Notes: a model not told the origin generated them from the letters alone. A stretch of DNA of 64,000 nt from Brachybacterium saurashtrense (GCF_003355475.1 NZ_CP031356.1:2728001-2792000); one strand, 5' to 3'. Positions 16,406 through 26,103 are shown, counted from the stretch's first letter. Numbers and translations are program-made.

Positions 16406-19120
16406 TCACCGGGGCGTCGGCGCGATCCTCACCCCGTCGAAGATACCGCCTCGCGCCTCCAGCGCCTCGACCAGCAGCAGGACCTCGGGCTCCTCGGGCG
16501 CCCGCCATCCGGCGGGGATCCACGAGCGGTGCGGGCTCCCGCCCGCTGTCACCGGACGGCCCAGGACGTGGCGGGAGACGCGCCGGCCCCCGGCGATCAC
16601 CGTGACCTGGACGTCGTCGCCGTCGACCTCCAGCAGCATGCCGCCGGCGGCTCCGGTCGACTCCTCCGACCCCTCGCGCATCCGGAGCAGGACCGGTGCG
16701 TCCGCGGCGATGTGCAGGCCGGCCGACGACGCGGCGCTCGTGCTCGACCCGATGTGTCGCAGCGGGCGCCATCCGTCGCCGCCCGCCTCCACCGCGCGGC
16801 GGGTGAGGAGTGCGGCGAGTCCCGCCTCGGTGAGCGTGCGGAGCGCCGTGCGTCGCGGCCTGCGGGCGCTCAGCACCTCGACCCGCTCGAGCAGACCTCC
16901 GGGCACGTGCGGGGCACGGACGCGCACCTCGATGTCGCCGCCGTGCGTCCCGTCCGGTGCGAGCACCAGCACGGGCGCCTCGGGCATCACCCTCTGCTCC
17001 TCGCCGCCGTCGAGCGCGACGTGCACGGGATGGGTGAGCCCCACCAGCCGGAGCACCGCGACCTCGCCGTCGGTGCCACGGGACAGCGTGCGCACGTAGG
17101 TGGTCTGCACCCCCGGATTCGTGCTGGACCAGCCGCCGAGGCCGCGCAGCGGCGGCTGGTCGAGCTCGCCCAGGGCACGACGGTCGGGGAGCCGGCGCAC
17201 CTCCCAGAGGTCGGTCGCGTCCTGGGCCGAGAGCACTTCGAGCACCCGGCCCACGCCGCGTCCGGCCCCGAGGGCGAGGGCGGGACGTCGCGCGTCGTCG
17301 AAGTTCGCCCGCCCCCAGATCTCCGCCGTGGCCCGCAGGCGGTGCGCACGGCCGGGGGTGAGGGGGAAGGACAGCGGGGCGCCGTGAGTGACCTGCACGC
17401 CCTGGTCGACCCCGTCCACGCCCACCCGCACGAGGTCGGCGGCGCCCAGCAGCAGCACCTCCGACGCCTCCGCGGAGAGCTCGAACTCGGCGGTGAGGCG
17501 CCCGTCGGGCAGCCCTCGCGCCTCGGCGCCGAGCGAGGTCGTGCCGCCCGTCTCCTGCGGCGCGGCAGCGGCCTCGTCGAGCACGCCCCCGAGCGGCAGC
17601 AGCTCCATGTCGGCGCGGCGCAGCACCGGCTCCGGATCCGCGCGACCGGCGGGACGGGGGCGCAGCACGATCGTCACCGGTGTGCCCGGTGCGATGGAAC
17701 GCGCAGTGCCCGGGCCGTCGAGCCGGAGGCGTTCGGTGGCGCCGCCGTCCACGGGAAGCACCACCTCGATCCGGGACGACTCCCGCCCTTCGAAGGTGAG
17801 CAGCAGCCCCTCCTCCCGATCCGGCACGGCGGGCTCCACGGCGACCAGCTCGGCCGTCGCCACGGCGAGGGTCCCTTCGACGCCCCAGGGCGCGAGGGGC
17901 ACGTCGAGCGACCAGAACGGACAGCCGCCGGGCTCGAGCACGGCGGCGACGCCGTCGGTGGAGCCGTCGGCCCCGGCGAGCGCCGCGGAGCGGAGCCGTA
18001 CCGGGCGCTGCAGACCGTCGAGCTCGGCGGGGCCCACGAGGTGGCCGCCGCCGGCGAGGGCGAGGGCCCCTCCGGACTCCACCCCCTCGAGCGCGGCGGC
18101 GTCCAGCGGTTCCGGGGCGGCGGTCGCGAGTCGCTCCCCCCAGGCCGAGAGGGTCGCGGCGAGCGCGATCGCCTCGTCGTACTCCGGCCGGCGCCGACCG
18201 TCCGGGCTGAGGTATCCCCCGAAGTCGTAGTCGTGGGTCATGAGGTTCCCGGGATCGCCCCAGTTCCCGGCCGAGGGCAGGACCAGATGATCGAAGCCCG
18301 AGGTCTGCAGGTAGGGGGCGACCAGCCGGGCTCCGGCGAGAATCTCCCGCCGCAGGGTGCGGTGCAGCCGGTTCGTCTCGGTCACCATCAGCGGCAGTCC
18401 CGAGGCCTCGAGCGCTCCGTGGTAGTGCCTGGCCTCGGCGTCGAAGGTGGGCGAGGAGTCGTCCGGGTACAGGTTCACCGTGGGGATCAGGCCGTCGGCC
18501 CCGCCGGTCGCGCCGGCGAGGTCTCCCTGCCCTGCGCAGCCGATGAGCGGCACCACGATCCCGAGCTCTCGGGCACGCTCGGCGAGATGCGCCATGTATG
18601 CGTCCGGGTCCGGGCAGTCGTAGAAGTCCAGCTCGTTCTCGAGCTGCACCAGGGCGACCGCGCCGCCCCGATCGGTCTGCGCCGCGGCCAGGATCGGCAT
18701 CACCGCGCCGTACCAGCGGTCCACGGCCGCGAGATAGTCCGGGTCGGAGGTGCGCAGCGCGGCGGGAGCGCCCGCTGCCTCCCCATGCAGCCACCAGGGC
18801 AGTCCGCCGCCGTCGGTCTCGGAGCAGATGTACGGTCCCGGCCGCGCCATCACGAGCAGATCCCGCCGGCGGGCGAGGTCCAGGAAGTGGCGCAGGTCGC
18901 GCTCCGGGGAGTCGAAGTCGATCCGCCCCGGCTCCTCCTCGTGGAAGCCCCAGTGCACGTAGAGGTCCACCATCCGGTAGCCCGACTCCTGCACCAGCCG
19001 CAGGCGGTGGTCCCACTGGGTCCGCGGGATCCGGAACGGGAAGACGGAGGAGCACAGCAGCACGGAGGGGGTGCCGTCGAGGGCGAGCCGGCCGGGCGAG
19101 AGGTCGAGGGAGTTCGCCAT
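16406..19120 (-). CDS. GH35 beta-galactosidase
   Basis: A 904-residue cytoplasmic enzyme (no signal peptide). The GH35 barrel occupies residues about 8-390: FPFRIPRTQWDHRLRLV, MARPGPYICSETDGGGLPWW, acid/base Glu163 in VALVQLENEL and nucleophile Glu248 in LMVTETNR. The long C-terminal part is made of beta-sandwich domains usual for large GH35 enzymes. The ATG at 19120 overlaps the TGA of the upstream permease by one base, so it belongs to that transporter operon; the longer frame starting at 19240 lies inside the permease gene. The operon context says it hydrolyses imported beta-galacto-oligosaccharides, most likely from arabinogalactan. A hairpin-poor 77-bp gap separates it from the ROK gene. 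Confidence 0.88.
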   Translation of the reverse strand: MANSLDLSPGRLALDGTPSVLLCSSVFPFRIPRTQWDHRLRLVQESGYRMVDLYVHWGFHEEEPGRIDFDSPERDLRHFLDLARRRDLLVMARPGPYICSETDGGGLPWWLHGEAAGAPAALRTSDPDYLAAVDRWYGAVMPILAAAQTDRGGAVALVQLENELDFYDCPDPDAYMAHLAERARELGIVVPLIGCAGQGDLAGATGGADGLIPTVNLYPDDSSPTFDAEARHYHGALEASGLPLMVTETNRLHRTLRREILAGARLVAPYLQTSGFDHLVLPSAGNWGDPGNLMTHDYDFGGYLSPDGRRRPEYDEAIALAATLSAWGERLATAAPEPLDAAALEGVESGGALALAGGGHLVGPAELDGLQRPVRLRSAALAGADGSTDGVAAVLEPGGCPFWSLDVPLAPWGVEGTLAVATAELVAVEPAVPDREEGLLLTFEGRESSRIEVVLPVDGGATERLRLDGPGTARSIAPGTPVTIVLRPRPAGRADPEPVLRRADMELLPLGGVLDEAAAAPQETGGTTSLGAEARGLPDGRLTAEFELSAEASEVLLLGAADLVRVGVDGVDQGVQVTHGAPLSFPLTPGRAHRLRATAEIWGRANFDDARRPALALGAGRGVGRVLEVLSAQDATDLWEVRRLPDRRALGELDQPPLRGLGGWSSTNPGVQTTYVRTLSRGTDGEVAVLRLVGLTHPVHVALDGGEEQRVMPEAPVLVLAPDGTHGGDIEVRVRAPHVPGGLLERVEVLSARRPRRTALRTLTEAGLAALLTRRAVEAGGDGWRPLRHIGSSTSAASSAGLHIAADAPVLLRMREGSEESTGAAGGMLLEVDGDDVQVTVIAGGRRVSRHVLGRPVTAGGSPHRSWIPAGWRAPEEPEVLLLVEALEARGGIFDGVRIAPTPR

Positions 19121-20046
19121 CACTTCGCCCCCGCGCTGCCGGCCGACAGGTTCATCTCGTACATGTACTTCTGGCCGAAGTAGTAGATGATGATCATCGG
19201 CAGGGACAGGAAGATCGAGCCGACCATGATGAGATTCCATGGAGGGGTCTGCAGCTCCTGGCTGGTGGAGGTCAGGTACTGCACACCGAGCGCGAGCGGC
19301 ATCTTGTCCTCCGAGTTGATGTAGATCAGCGGCCCCATGAAGTCACCCCACATCGCCGTGAGGGTGAAGATCGCGATCGCGATGAGGATCGGCATCATCA
19401 GCGGCAGGATCAGCCGGGAGTAGATCCCGAAGTGCCCCAGGCCGTCGATCTGCGCCGCCTCGTCCATCTCGAACGGGATGCGGGTGACGAACTGCCGCAC
19501 CAGGAAGATGTTGAACGCGTTGGAGAAGAACTGCGGGACGATCAGCGGGAGGAACGTGTCCACCCACCCCAGCTCGCTGAAGATCCAGAACTGCGGGATC
19601 ATCGTGATCTGCGCGGGGATCATCATCGTCGCGATGACCACGAAGAACAGGACCTTCTTCCCGGGAGCGCGGAGCCTCGCGAAGGCGTATCCCACGATCG
19701 AGCTGGACAGGACCTGCCCCACCGCGGAGGTCACCGAGATGATCACGGAGTTCACCAGGAAGGAGCCCACGGGCAGGCTGGTCTGGAAGATCCGCGCGAA
19801 GTTCGCGAACTCCCACTCCCGCGGGAGCACGAACAGCTGGCCGCTCGAGACCGAGGCGTCCGAGGAGAGCGCGATCGAGATGACGAACACGAGCGGGACC
19901 ATGAAGATGGTCGAGAGGATCAGCAGCAGGCCGTAGGTGAACGGGCCGCTGCGGAACGCGCTGAGAGTGCGCGGGCGCCGAGGACGTCGCGCGTCGCGCG
20001 TCGCGGCGGTGGGGGCGGGTGCCGGTGCGGCAGTGGTGAGGCTCAT
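19120..20046 (-). CDS. CUT1 sugar ABC transporter permease, MalG type
   Basis: A 308-residue inner-membrane permease with six predicted membrane segments. The EAA loop reads EMDEAAQIDGLGHFGIYSRLILPLMMP, split here by its known shape into the EAA and the G-I-LP parts. The C-terminus is FGQKYMYEMNLSAGSAGAK. The start ATG at 20046 overlaps the stop of the MalF-type partner (ATGA), and its stop overlaps the GH35 start. A longer frame begins inside the partner gene and was not used. Works with the permease at 20043 and the lipoprotein at 21019; no ATPase is encoded nearby. Confidence 0.92.
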   Translation of the reverse strand: MSLTTAAPAPAPTAATRDARRPRRPRTLSAFRSGPFTYGLLLILSTIFMVPLVFVISIALSSDASVSSGQLFVLPREWEFANFARIFQTSLPVGSFLVNSVIISVTSAVGQVLSSSIVGYAFARLRAPGKKVLFFVVIATMMIPAQITMIPQFWIFSELGWVDTFLPLIVPQFFSNAFNIFLVRQFVTRIPFEMDEAAQIDGLGHFGIYSRLILPLMMPILIAIAIFTLTAMWGDFMGPLIYINSEDKMPLALGVQYLTSTSQELQTPPWNLIMVGSIFLSLPMIIIYYFGQKYMYEMNLSAGSAGAK

Positions 20047-21014
20047 GAGCGCACCTCCGATTCGTAGAACACCCAGCGGCCGGAGGTCGCGAAGGCGAGG
20101 GCGGTGAAGGCCATGATCACGACGAAGAGGATCCACGCGATCGCCGAGCCGTACCCCATGTGGTAGAAGCGGAACGCTTCATCGAAGAGCATCGGCACCG
20201 CCATCTGGCTGGCGTTGTCCGGCCCCCCGCCGGTGAGGATGAAGACCTGTGCGAACACCTGGAACGAGCCGATGATGCCCATGATCAGGTTGAAGAAGAT
20301 GACCGGGGTGAGCTGCGGGAAGGTGACCGACCAGAACTGGCGCATCCCGCCGGCCCCGTCGATCTCCGCGGCCTCGTACATCTCCTTGGGGATGCCGTTC
20401 ATGCCGGCGAGCAGCAGGATCGTGCCGCCTCCCGCCTGCCACAGCGACATCAGGATGAGCGCCGGCTTGACCCAGTTCTCGTCCATCAGCCAGTTCGGGC
20501 CCTCGATGCCGACCATCGCGAGCGCCTGGTTCAGCGGCCCGGCCTCGGGGGCGAAGACCATCTGGAAGATCAGCGCGACGGCCACGATCGGGATGAGGTG
20601 GGGCAGGTACACGAGGGTGCGGAACACCTTGCGGAACCGGACCTTCTTGTTGAGGAGGTTCGCGATGAACAGTGAGACCACCATGCCGAGGGGCACGGAG
20701 ATCAGCGAGTAGTACGCGGTGTTCCCCATGACGCGCAGGAAGATCGGGTCATCGGTGAGCAGGGTGATGTAGTTGTCGAGCCCCACCCATACCGGCGCGG
20801 TGAAGGAGTCCCACCGGGTGAAGGAGAGGTAGATCGAGAACAGCATCGGGCCCAGCAGGAACCCCACGAAGCCGATGATCCAGGGCGAGATGAACAGGTA
20901 GAAGGTGAGCGCTTCCTTGCGGCGATGCGGTGCCGTCTGCGCACGGGGGCGCCCGGACCGCTGCGGCGCGGCGTCCGCATCGGCCCGGAGGCCGGTGTCC
21001 GTAGAGGTCATCAC
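20043..21014 (-). CDS. CUT1 sugar ABC transporter permease, MalF type
   Basis: A 323-residue membrane permease. The N-terminal FYLFISPWIIGFVGFLLGP begins the first membrane helix; the EAA loop is EMYEAAEIDGAGGMRQFW; the C-terminus carries SAIAWILFVVIMAF. The gene starts with GTG (21014) directly followed by ATG (21011); GGAG lies seven bases before the GTG, in the last codons of the upstream lipoprotein gene, four bases away. Translation coupling through the whole lipoprotein-MalF-MalG-GH35 operon is therefore likely. Confidence 0.92.
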   Translation of the reverse strand: MMTSTDTGLRADADAAPQRSGRPRAQTAPHRRKEALTFYLFISPWIIGFVGFLLGPMLFSIYLSFTRWDSFTAPVWVGLDNYITLLTDDPIFLRVMGNTAYYSLISVPLGMVVSLFIANLLNKKVRFRKVFRTLVYLPHLIPIVAVALIFQMVFAPEAGPLNQALAMVGIEGPNWLMDENWVKPALILMSLWQAGGGTILLLAGMNGIPKEMYEAAEIDGAGGMRQFWSVTFPQLTPVIFFNLIMGIIGSFQVFAQVFILTGGGPDNASQMAVPMLFDEAFRFYHMGYGSAIAWILFVVIMAFTALAFATSGRWVFYESEVRS

Positions 21015-21018
21015 GGGG

Positions 21019-22362
21019 TCACTCCGCGGAGCGGATGACCCGCTCGAGACGGCCCTGGAGATCGTCCGCGGTGGACTGCGCGTCCGACTCCCCGAGCCAG
21101 AAGGACGCCATGGCGTCGGTGATCGCCTTCTGCATCTCGTTCCACTCGGGGATGAACGTGGGCGTGAAGATCATCTCGGCGGAGTCGGGGAACGCCTGCA
21201 GGTTGATGTCCGCGTCGAGCCACTCCGGGTCGAGGAAGTCGTCGCTCGCCTGCAGCTCGAGGTTCGCGGGGACGTCCTGCCCCTTGTCCGCGATCGGCTT
21301 CTGCCCCTCGGCGGAGGTGAGGAACTGGATGATCTCGAACGAGCCCTTGGGGTTCTTCGCGGCCGTCGGGATCACCAGGGCGGAGCCGAACGCGCTCACA
21401 GCCTGCTCCGCACCGTGGAAGAACGGCGCGATGTCCCAGTTCAGGCCCTCGATGCCGGCGTTGCCTCCCACGGCCCAGAAGCCGGTGGAGTTCATCGCGA
21501 CCAGGCCCTGCTGGAAGGCCCCGTCCGCCCCCATGTCCGGCCCCATGTTCGAGTAGTCCACCGCGGTGGGGGCGACCTTGTCGGTGAAGTAGAGGTCGTA
21601 GGCGAACTGGAGCGCCTCCACGGCCTCGGGAGAGTTCACCTTCGGCGCGCCCGTCTCCGGGTCGAGCACATGGCCGCCGTTCTGCGCCACCAGGGAGAAC
21701 CACTGGGGCCACCAGCCCACGCCGCCGTATCCGAACTGCCCCTTCGACGGATCGGTGAGCTCCTTGGCGGCTTCGCGGAAGGTGTCCCAGTCCCACTCCG
21801 CCGTGGGGTACTCGATGCCGGCCTCGTCGAAGAGGTCCCTGTTGTAGTACATCACCATCGCGCCGGAGCGATCCGGGACCCCGTACGTGGCGCCGTCCCA
21901 GGTGTAGTTGGCGCCGACGGGGCCGAAGGTCGCCTGCAGATCGAGCCCTGCCTCGTCGAGGAGGTCATCGATCGGCACCAGCTGGCTCTTGGACGCGTAG
22001 ACATTGACGTTCTCGGCGACCTGCATGATGTCGGGCCCGGTCTTCGACGAGATCATCGTCTGGACCTTCTGCTCGTAGTTCTCCGAGGGGATCAGCTGCA
22101 GGGTGATGTCGTACTCGGGGAACTTCTCCTTGGCCAGGTCGATGCGCGCCTGGTACGCCTCCTTGTCCGCCTCACCGCCCCACACGGTCATCACGAAGGA
22201 GGTGTGGCTCTCATCGGATTCCGGGACCCCGCCGGAGCTCGAGCTGCCGCCGCACGCAGCGAGCCCCAGCGCGGCACCGGCGGCCCCCATGCCCGCCAGC
22301 ACGCCGCGGCGCGAGACGCCGGGGCGATGGGATCGATCGAAGGAGAAGGAGGCGCTCATCAT
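21019..22362 (-). CDS. Sugar-binding lipoprotein of the GH35 operon
   Basis: A 447-residue solute-binding protein. It has a twin-arginine-like VSRRGVLAG and a lipobox LAACG, then a serine-rich linker. The SBP_bac body contains SFVMTVWGGEADKEAYQ, TGPDIMQVAENVNVYAS, the WDWDTFREAAKELTD segment and PTFIPEWNEMQKAI. Start: the first of two adjacent ATG codons (22362), with AAAGG upstream; a longer frame adds residues with no signal-peptide logic. A promoter at 22447-22475 precedes it. Placement with GH35 suggests a galacto-oligosaccharide ligand (inference). Confidence 0.9.
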   Translation of the reverse strand: MMSASFSFDRSHRPGVSRRGVLAGMGAAGAALGLAACGGSSSSGGVPESDESHTSFVMTVWGGEADKEAYQARIDLAKEKFPEYDITLQLIPSENYEQKVQTMISSKTGPDIMQVAENVNVYASKSQLVPIDDLLDEAGLDLQATFGPVGANYTWDGATYGVPDRSGAMVMYYNRDLFDEAGIEYPTAEWDWDTFREAAKELTDPSKGQFGYGGVGWWPQWFSLVAQNGGHVLDPETGAPKVNSPEAVEALQFAYDLYFTDKVAPTAVDYSNMGPDMGADGAFQQGLVAMNSTGFWAVGGNAGIEGLNWDIAPFFHGAEQAVSAFGSALVIPTAAKNPKGSFEIIQFLTSAEGQKPIADKGQDVPANLELQASDDFLDPEWLDADINLQAFPDSAEMIFTPTFIPEWNEMQKAITDAMASFWLGESDAQSTADDLQGRLERVIRSAE

Positions 22363-22446
22363 CGTGCCTTTCGTCGGGCCACGATCTCTGCCCGTCGACA
22401 GTGCGACGAGGGGGAGCTCCACTGCTCACCTGTCGTGACAGCCCTT

Positions 22447-22475
22447 ACGTTAACCCTTGCAATAAGAGGTGTCGA
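22447..22475 (-). promoter_or_regulatory. Promoter of the GH35/transporter operon
   Basis: Read leftward: -35 TCGACA (22475-22470), 17-base spacer containing TTGCAA, -10 TAACGT (22452-22447). The start of transcription would lie about 78 bases before the lipoprotein ATG. Confidence 0.5.
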
Positions 22476-22604
22476 GAGTCTCGCATCACGAAACGGTCAC
22501 GCCGCAGCGCCGGCGAGGACGCGAACCGACACCTGCCCGGAATCGCCGACTGCGCCTTTGTGACCGCTGATGAACATTCCATTCACATAACAGCAGGACC
22601 CGCT

Positions 22605-22618
22605 TTGCATCGATGTAC
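22605..22618. promoter_or_regulatory. Putative operator, motif TTGCAwCGwTGyAA
   Basis: TTGCATCGATGTAC has the same CG-centred dyad as TTGCAACGATGTAA at 1932-1945 (reverse strand). Together with the next site it lies upstream of the rightward sugar-transport operon starting at 22904. Confidence 0.5.
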
Positions 22619-22625
22619 ATGGCGA

Positions 22626-22639
22626 GTGCAACGTTGCGC
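22626..22639. promoter_or_regulatory. Second palindrome of the same class
   Basis: GTGCAACGTTGCGC contains GCAACGTTGC, a perfect ten-base palindrome. It is one helical turn plus a half from the preceding site (centre distance 21 bases), so two dimers could bind side by side. It overlaps a candidate -35 box. Confidence 0.45.
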
Positions 22640-22903
22640 AGGCCCGTGGCCTGGGGGTATGCGACCCTCTCGTCTCGCGGGCCCCTCGGAAAGCGCTCTC
22701 GGCAACCCGTGGCAACTACTCATCTTCCGCAGGTTCAGGCCTCAGATTCATCTCCGAACAGGACGAGATCTGTGACACACGGATCATCGAAGATCCGCCG
22801 CTCGCCCTGTTCTCGGGCACCGGTGGCCGAGGACGGCCTCCGGACTCCCCCGCACCCGCCCGACGCTCGCCCCCTACCGCCCTACCCTCGAAGGGAAGCA
22901 GAG

Positions 22904-24199
22904 ATGCTCTCACGACGTTCCTTGCTCACCGCAGCCGGCGCCTCCGGCATCGGACTCACTGCGGCCGCATGCGGCTCCTCCGACGGCGGTGGCACCGCCG
23001 ACGGCCCGGTGGACATGGGAGCCGAGGTCTCAGCGCTCTCGGGCGAGATCTCGGTCCTCACCCCTGACTTCACCGGCGACGCCCGGGCCGGGCTCGACGA
23101 CATGATCGACCAGTTCATGGAGAACAACCCCGACGTCTCGGTCACCGTCGACCAGGTGGCCTGGGACAAGCTCAACGAGAAGCTCTCGACGTCGATCGCG
23201 GGCGGCGTCGTCGCCGACGTCATCATGGCGGGCGTGGGGTGGACGCCCCCGTTCGCCGAGAAGGGCATCTTCGCCCAGCTCCCCACCGACTACGTCGAAG
23301 GCATCGGTCTGGACGAGGCCATCCTGACCTCCTCCACCTTCGACGGTTCGTACTACTCGCTGCCGATCGCGATGGACCTGCGGTTCGTGGTCTACAACAA
23401 GGAGATGTTCGAGGCCAAGGGGATCACCGAACCTCCCGCCACTCTCGAGGAGCTCGCCCAGATCGCGAACGATCTGACGGGGGACGGCGTGGTCGGCCTG
23501 GATCTGCTGACCACCAACATCCGCCAAGCGTGGATCCACCTTCTGTACGCCTTCGGCGGCACCCTGTTCAGCGAGGACGGCATGACGCCCACCATGCACG
23601 AGGAGCCGGGGGCGAAGGCGACCCAGTGGATCCTGGACCTGATCGACAGCGGCGGAGTGGACTACAACATGCAGGCCGCCGAGGGACAGCCCACGCCGTT
23701 CATGCGGGGCGAGGCCGCGATGCAGCTCCTGAGCACGGCGGCGTGGAACGACTGGTCCACGATGATGCCGGAGCTCACCGAGGACGGCGCGGTGGGGATG
23801 TTCCTCCTGCCGGGAGGCGACGGCAACGACCCCGTGATGTTCCAGGGCGGCACCACCGTCTCCGTCGGCCAGCGCTCCCAGAACCAGGACGCAGCAGCTG
23901 CGCTGGTGCAGCACTTCATGGATCCGGCCATGCTCGCCCAGGGCAACGCCGCGCTCGGCAAGGTCCCGCCGACGGCGGACATCCCCGAGACCCCCGAGAT
24001 CTCGGAGAACCTGCTCACCAGCTTCGCCCTCGAGCACCTCGACAAGGCCGGCGCCGCCGAGGGCGGCTCCGCCGCATGGATGGAGATCCGCGGCAACCTG
24101 CAGCCGATCATCGAGGCATGCCTCACCGGGCAGGCGGACGTCGAGACCACCCTGAGCGAGATGAAGACCCTCTCCGACGACGCGATCTCGAGGATCTGA
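22904..24199 (+). CDS. Sugar-binding lipoprotein of the second CUT1 transporter
   Basis: A 431-residue solute-binding protein starting MLSRRSLLTAAGASGIGLTA with lipobox AAACG; AAGGGAAG precedes the ATG. The body has VTVDQVAWDKLNEKLSTS, DVIMAGVGWTPPFAEKG, LRFVVYNKEMFEAKGI and an acidic WMEIRGNLQPIIEA near the end. It leads a compact operon with two permeases (gaps of 4 bases and an 11-base overlap) and a YesL-like membrane protein. The ligand is unknown; it is less like the CGPNA-type lipoproteins than those are to one another. Confidence 0.9.
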   Translation: MLSRRSLLTAAGASGIGLTAAACGSSDGGGTADGPVDMGAEVSALSGEISVLTPDFTGDARAGLDDMIDQFMENNPDVSVTVDQVAWDKLNEKLSTSIAGGVVADVIMAGVGWTPPFAEKGIFAQLPTDYVEGIGLDEAILTSSTFDGSYYSLPIAMDLRFVVYNKEMFEAKGITEPPATLEELAQIANDLTGDGVVGLDLLTTNIRQAWIHLLYAFGGTLFSEDGMTPTMHEEPGAKATQWILDLIDSGGVDYNMQAAEGQPTPFMRGEAAMQLLSTAAWNDWSTMMPELTEDGAVGMFLLPGGDGNDPVMFQGGTTVSVGQRSQNQDAAAALVQHFMDPAMLAQGNAALGKVPPTADIPETPEISENLLTSFALEHLDKAGAAEGGSAAWMEIRGNLQPIIEACLTGQADVETTLSEMKTLSDDAISRI

Positions 24200-24203
24200 G
24201 CCG

Positions 24204-25145
24204 ATGACAGCGTCCACGACGAGTCCGAGCGCGCCGGTCGCCGCGCCGACGGCCCCCCACCGTCGGCGCAGCGGCCCGCGGGCCGCCGAGGCGCGCTGGG
24301 GGCTGATCCTCGCCGCGCCGGCCGCGCTGCACACCCTGATCTGGATCGGCATCCCGATCGTCGTCGCCTTCCTGCTCAGCCTGACGGCGTACGACGTGGT
24401 GACCCGACCGGAGTTCAACGGCGGCGCGAACTACGTGCGGATCTTCCAGGACTCGATCTTCTGGAAGGCCGTGCTCAACAACGTCATCATCGCCGGTGTC
24501 GGGATCCCGATCTCGATGTTCCTGGCGCTGGTGTTCGCGGTGATCCTCAACCGGGCGCTCCCGGGTCGCGGAGTCTTCCGCGTGATGGTGTTCCTGCCGC
24601 ACATCACGGCGACCGTGGCCGTGGCGATGATCTGGCTGTGGATCTACTCGCCGTCCTCGAGCGGGCTGATGAACACCGTCCTCGGCGTGATCGGGATCGG
24701 GCCGCTCCCGTTCCTCACCAGCCCGACCCTCGCGCTGCCGGCTGTCATCCTGGTGACGATCTGGCAGGGCATCGGCCTGAAGATGCTGATCTACCTGGCG
24801 GCGCTGCAGGGGGTGAACGAGGAGCTGTACGAGGCCTCGGACATCGATGGGGCGAACTTCGTGCAGAAGTTCTTCCACATCACCGTCCCGATGCTGCGGC
24901 CGGCCACGTTCTTCATCCTCGTCACCGCGCTCATCGCGAACTTCCAGACGTTCGATCTGATCTACATCCTCACCGAGGGCGGCCCGGCCAACGCCACCAA
25001 CGTGGTGACGTACCGGATCTATCAGACGGCGTTCCAGGAGTTCCGCTTCGGGCTGGCCAGCGCGCAGTCGATCATCCTGCTGCTGATGCTGATCGTGCTC
25101 ACGTTCTTCTCCCGCCGGATCGTCGGAGGCACCGATGGTGACTGA
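24204..25145 (+). CDS. CUT1 sugar ABC transporter permease, MalF type
   Basis: A 313-residue permease with six membrane helices, beginning with WGLILAAPAALHTLIWIGIP. The EAA loop is ELYEASDIDGANFVQKFFH followed by ITVP. The C-terminal helix ends in LTFFSRRIVGG. It overlaps the next permease by 11 bases. The order lipoprotein, MalF, MalG is standard. Confidence 0.92.
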   Translation: MTASTTSPSAPVAAPTAPHRRRSGPRAAEARWGLILAAPAALHTLIWIGIPIVVAFLLSLTAYDVVTRPEFNGGANYVRIFQDSIFWKAVLNNVIIAGVGIPISMFLALVFAVILNRALPGRGVFRVMVFLPHITATVAVAMIWLWIYSPSSSGLMNTVLGVIGIGPLPFLTSPTLALPAVILVTIWQGIGLKMLIYLAALQGVNEELYEASDIDGANFVQKFFHITVPMLRPATFFILVTALIANFQTFDLIYILTEGGPANATNVVTYRIYQTAFQEFRFGLASAQSIILLLMLIVLTFFSRRIVGGTDGD

Positions 25146-26103
25146 TTCCCCGACCCTCTCCCCCGCCGCGGACCCCACCCGGGTGGACGTCTCCGCTCCC
25201 GGCCGCCATCCGGACAGGTCGGTGCGCCAGACCAGCCTCCGGCGGCAGAAGCGGGTGGGCAATGCGCTGATGCTCGCCTTCCTGGTGATCGCGGCGCTGA
25301 TCATGGCCACCCCGTTCCTGTGGATGGCGCTGTCGGCGATGCGCGATCCCTCGGAGATGGCGAAGGTGCCGATGCCGCTGATCCCGCAGGACTGGCGGCT
25401 GGAGAACTTCGCCGAGACGCTCGAGCGCGCCCCCTTCGGGATCTACGCCCGCAACAGCTTCATCCTCGCCTCGGCGGCCGCGATCCTGAACGTCGTGTTC
25501 GCCTCGGCGTGCGGGTACTCGCTCGCGAAGCTGCGGTTCGCGGCCTCGAAGTTCGTCTTCGCCTGGACGGTGGCGTGCATCATGATCCCGTTCTACGCGA
25601 CGGTGATCCCGGTGTTCCTGATGGTGCGCCACATGCCGCTGTTCGGGGGCAACTCGATCCTCGGCCAGGGCGGGATCGGCTGGATCGACTCGTGGTGGGC
25701 GCTGATCGTGCCCGGTGCCGTCTCCCCCTTCATGGTGTTCCTCTTCCGTCAGTTCTACGTGGGCACGCCGACGGAGCTGATCGAGGCGGCGCGACTGGAC
25801 GGCGTGAGCGAGTTCGGGATCTACTCCCGGATCATCACTCCGCTGATCAAGCCGGGCCTGCTCACGGTGGCGCTGCTCAGCTTCGAGGCCGGATGGAACA
25901 ACTTCCTGTGGCCGCTGCTGGTCACCACCTCGGAGAACCTGCGCGTGATCCAGGTGGGCATCGCGTCCTTCCGCCAGGAGGCCACCACCGACTGGCACCT
26001 GCTGATGGCCGGCACCACCATGGCCGCGGTCCCGATGATCGTGCTGTTCCTGGTGTTCCAGCGCTACTTCGTGCAGGGCTTCGCCGCCTCGGGGATCAAG
26101 TGA
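25135..26103 (+). CDS. CUT1 sugar ABC transporter permease, MalG type
   Basis: A 322-residue permease. ALMLAFLVIAALIMATPFLW forms the first membrane helix, and the EAA loop is ELIEAARLDGVSEFGIYSR followed by IITPL. It ends FQRYFVQGFAASGIK, the usual MalG tail. The start ATG lies inside the end of the previous gene; its TGA overlaps the GTG of the YesL-like gene (GTGA). Confidence 0.92.
   Translation: MVTDSPTLSPAADPTRVDVSAPGRHPDRSVRQTSLRRQKRVGNALMLAFLVIAALIMATPFLWMALSAMRDPSEMAKVPMPLIPQDWRLENFAETLERAPFGIYARNSFILASAAAILNVVFASACGYSLAKLRFAASKFVFAWTVACIMIPFYATVIPVFLMVRHMPLFGGNSILGQGGIGWIDSWWALIVPGAVSPFMVFLFRQFYVGTPTELIEAARLDGVSEFGIYSRIITPLIKPGLLTVALLSFEAGWNNFLWPLLVTTSENLRVIQVGIASFRQEATTDWHLLMAGTTMAAVPMIVLFLVFQRYFVQGFAASGIK

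Larger units (their letters stand above)
22363..22903. other. Divergent regulatory region between two sugar transporters (541 bp)
   Basis: No gene is visible. The left part holds the leftward promoter at 22447-22475. The right part holds two CG-centred palindromes (22605-22618, 22626-22639), the second overlapping a possible rightward -35 TTGCGC (22634-22639) with -10 TATGCG (22658-22663). The AT content is locally higher than in flanking genes. Confidence 0.55.
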
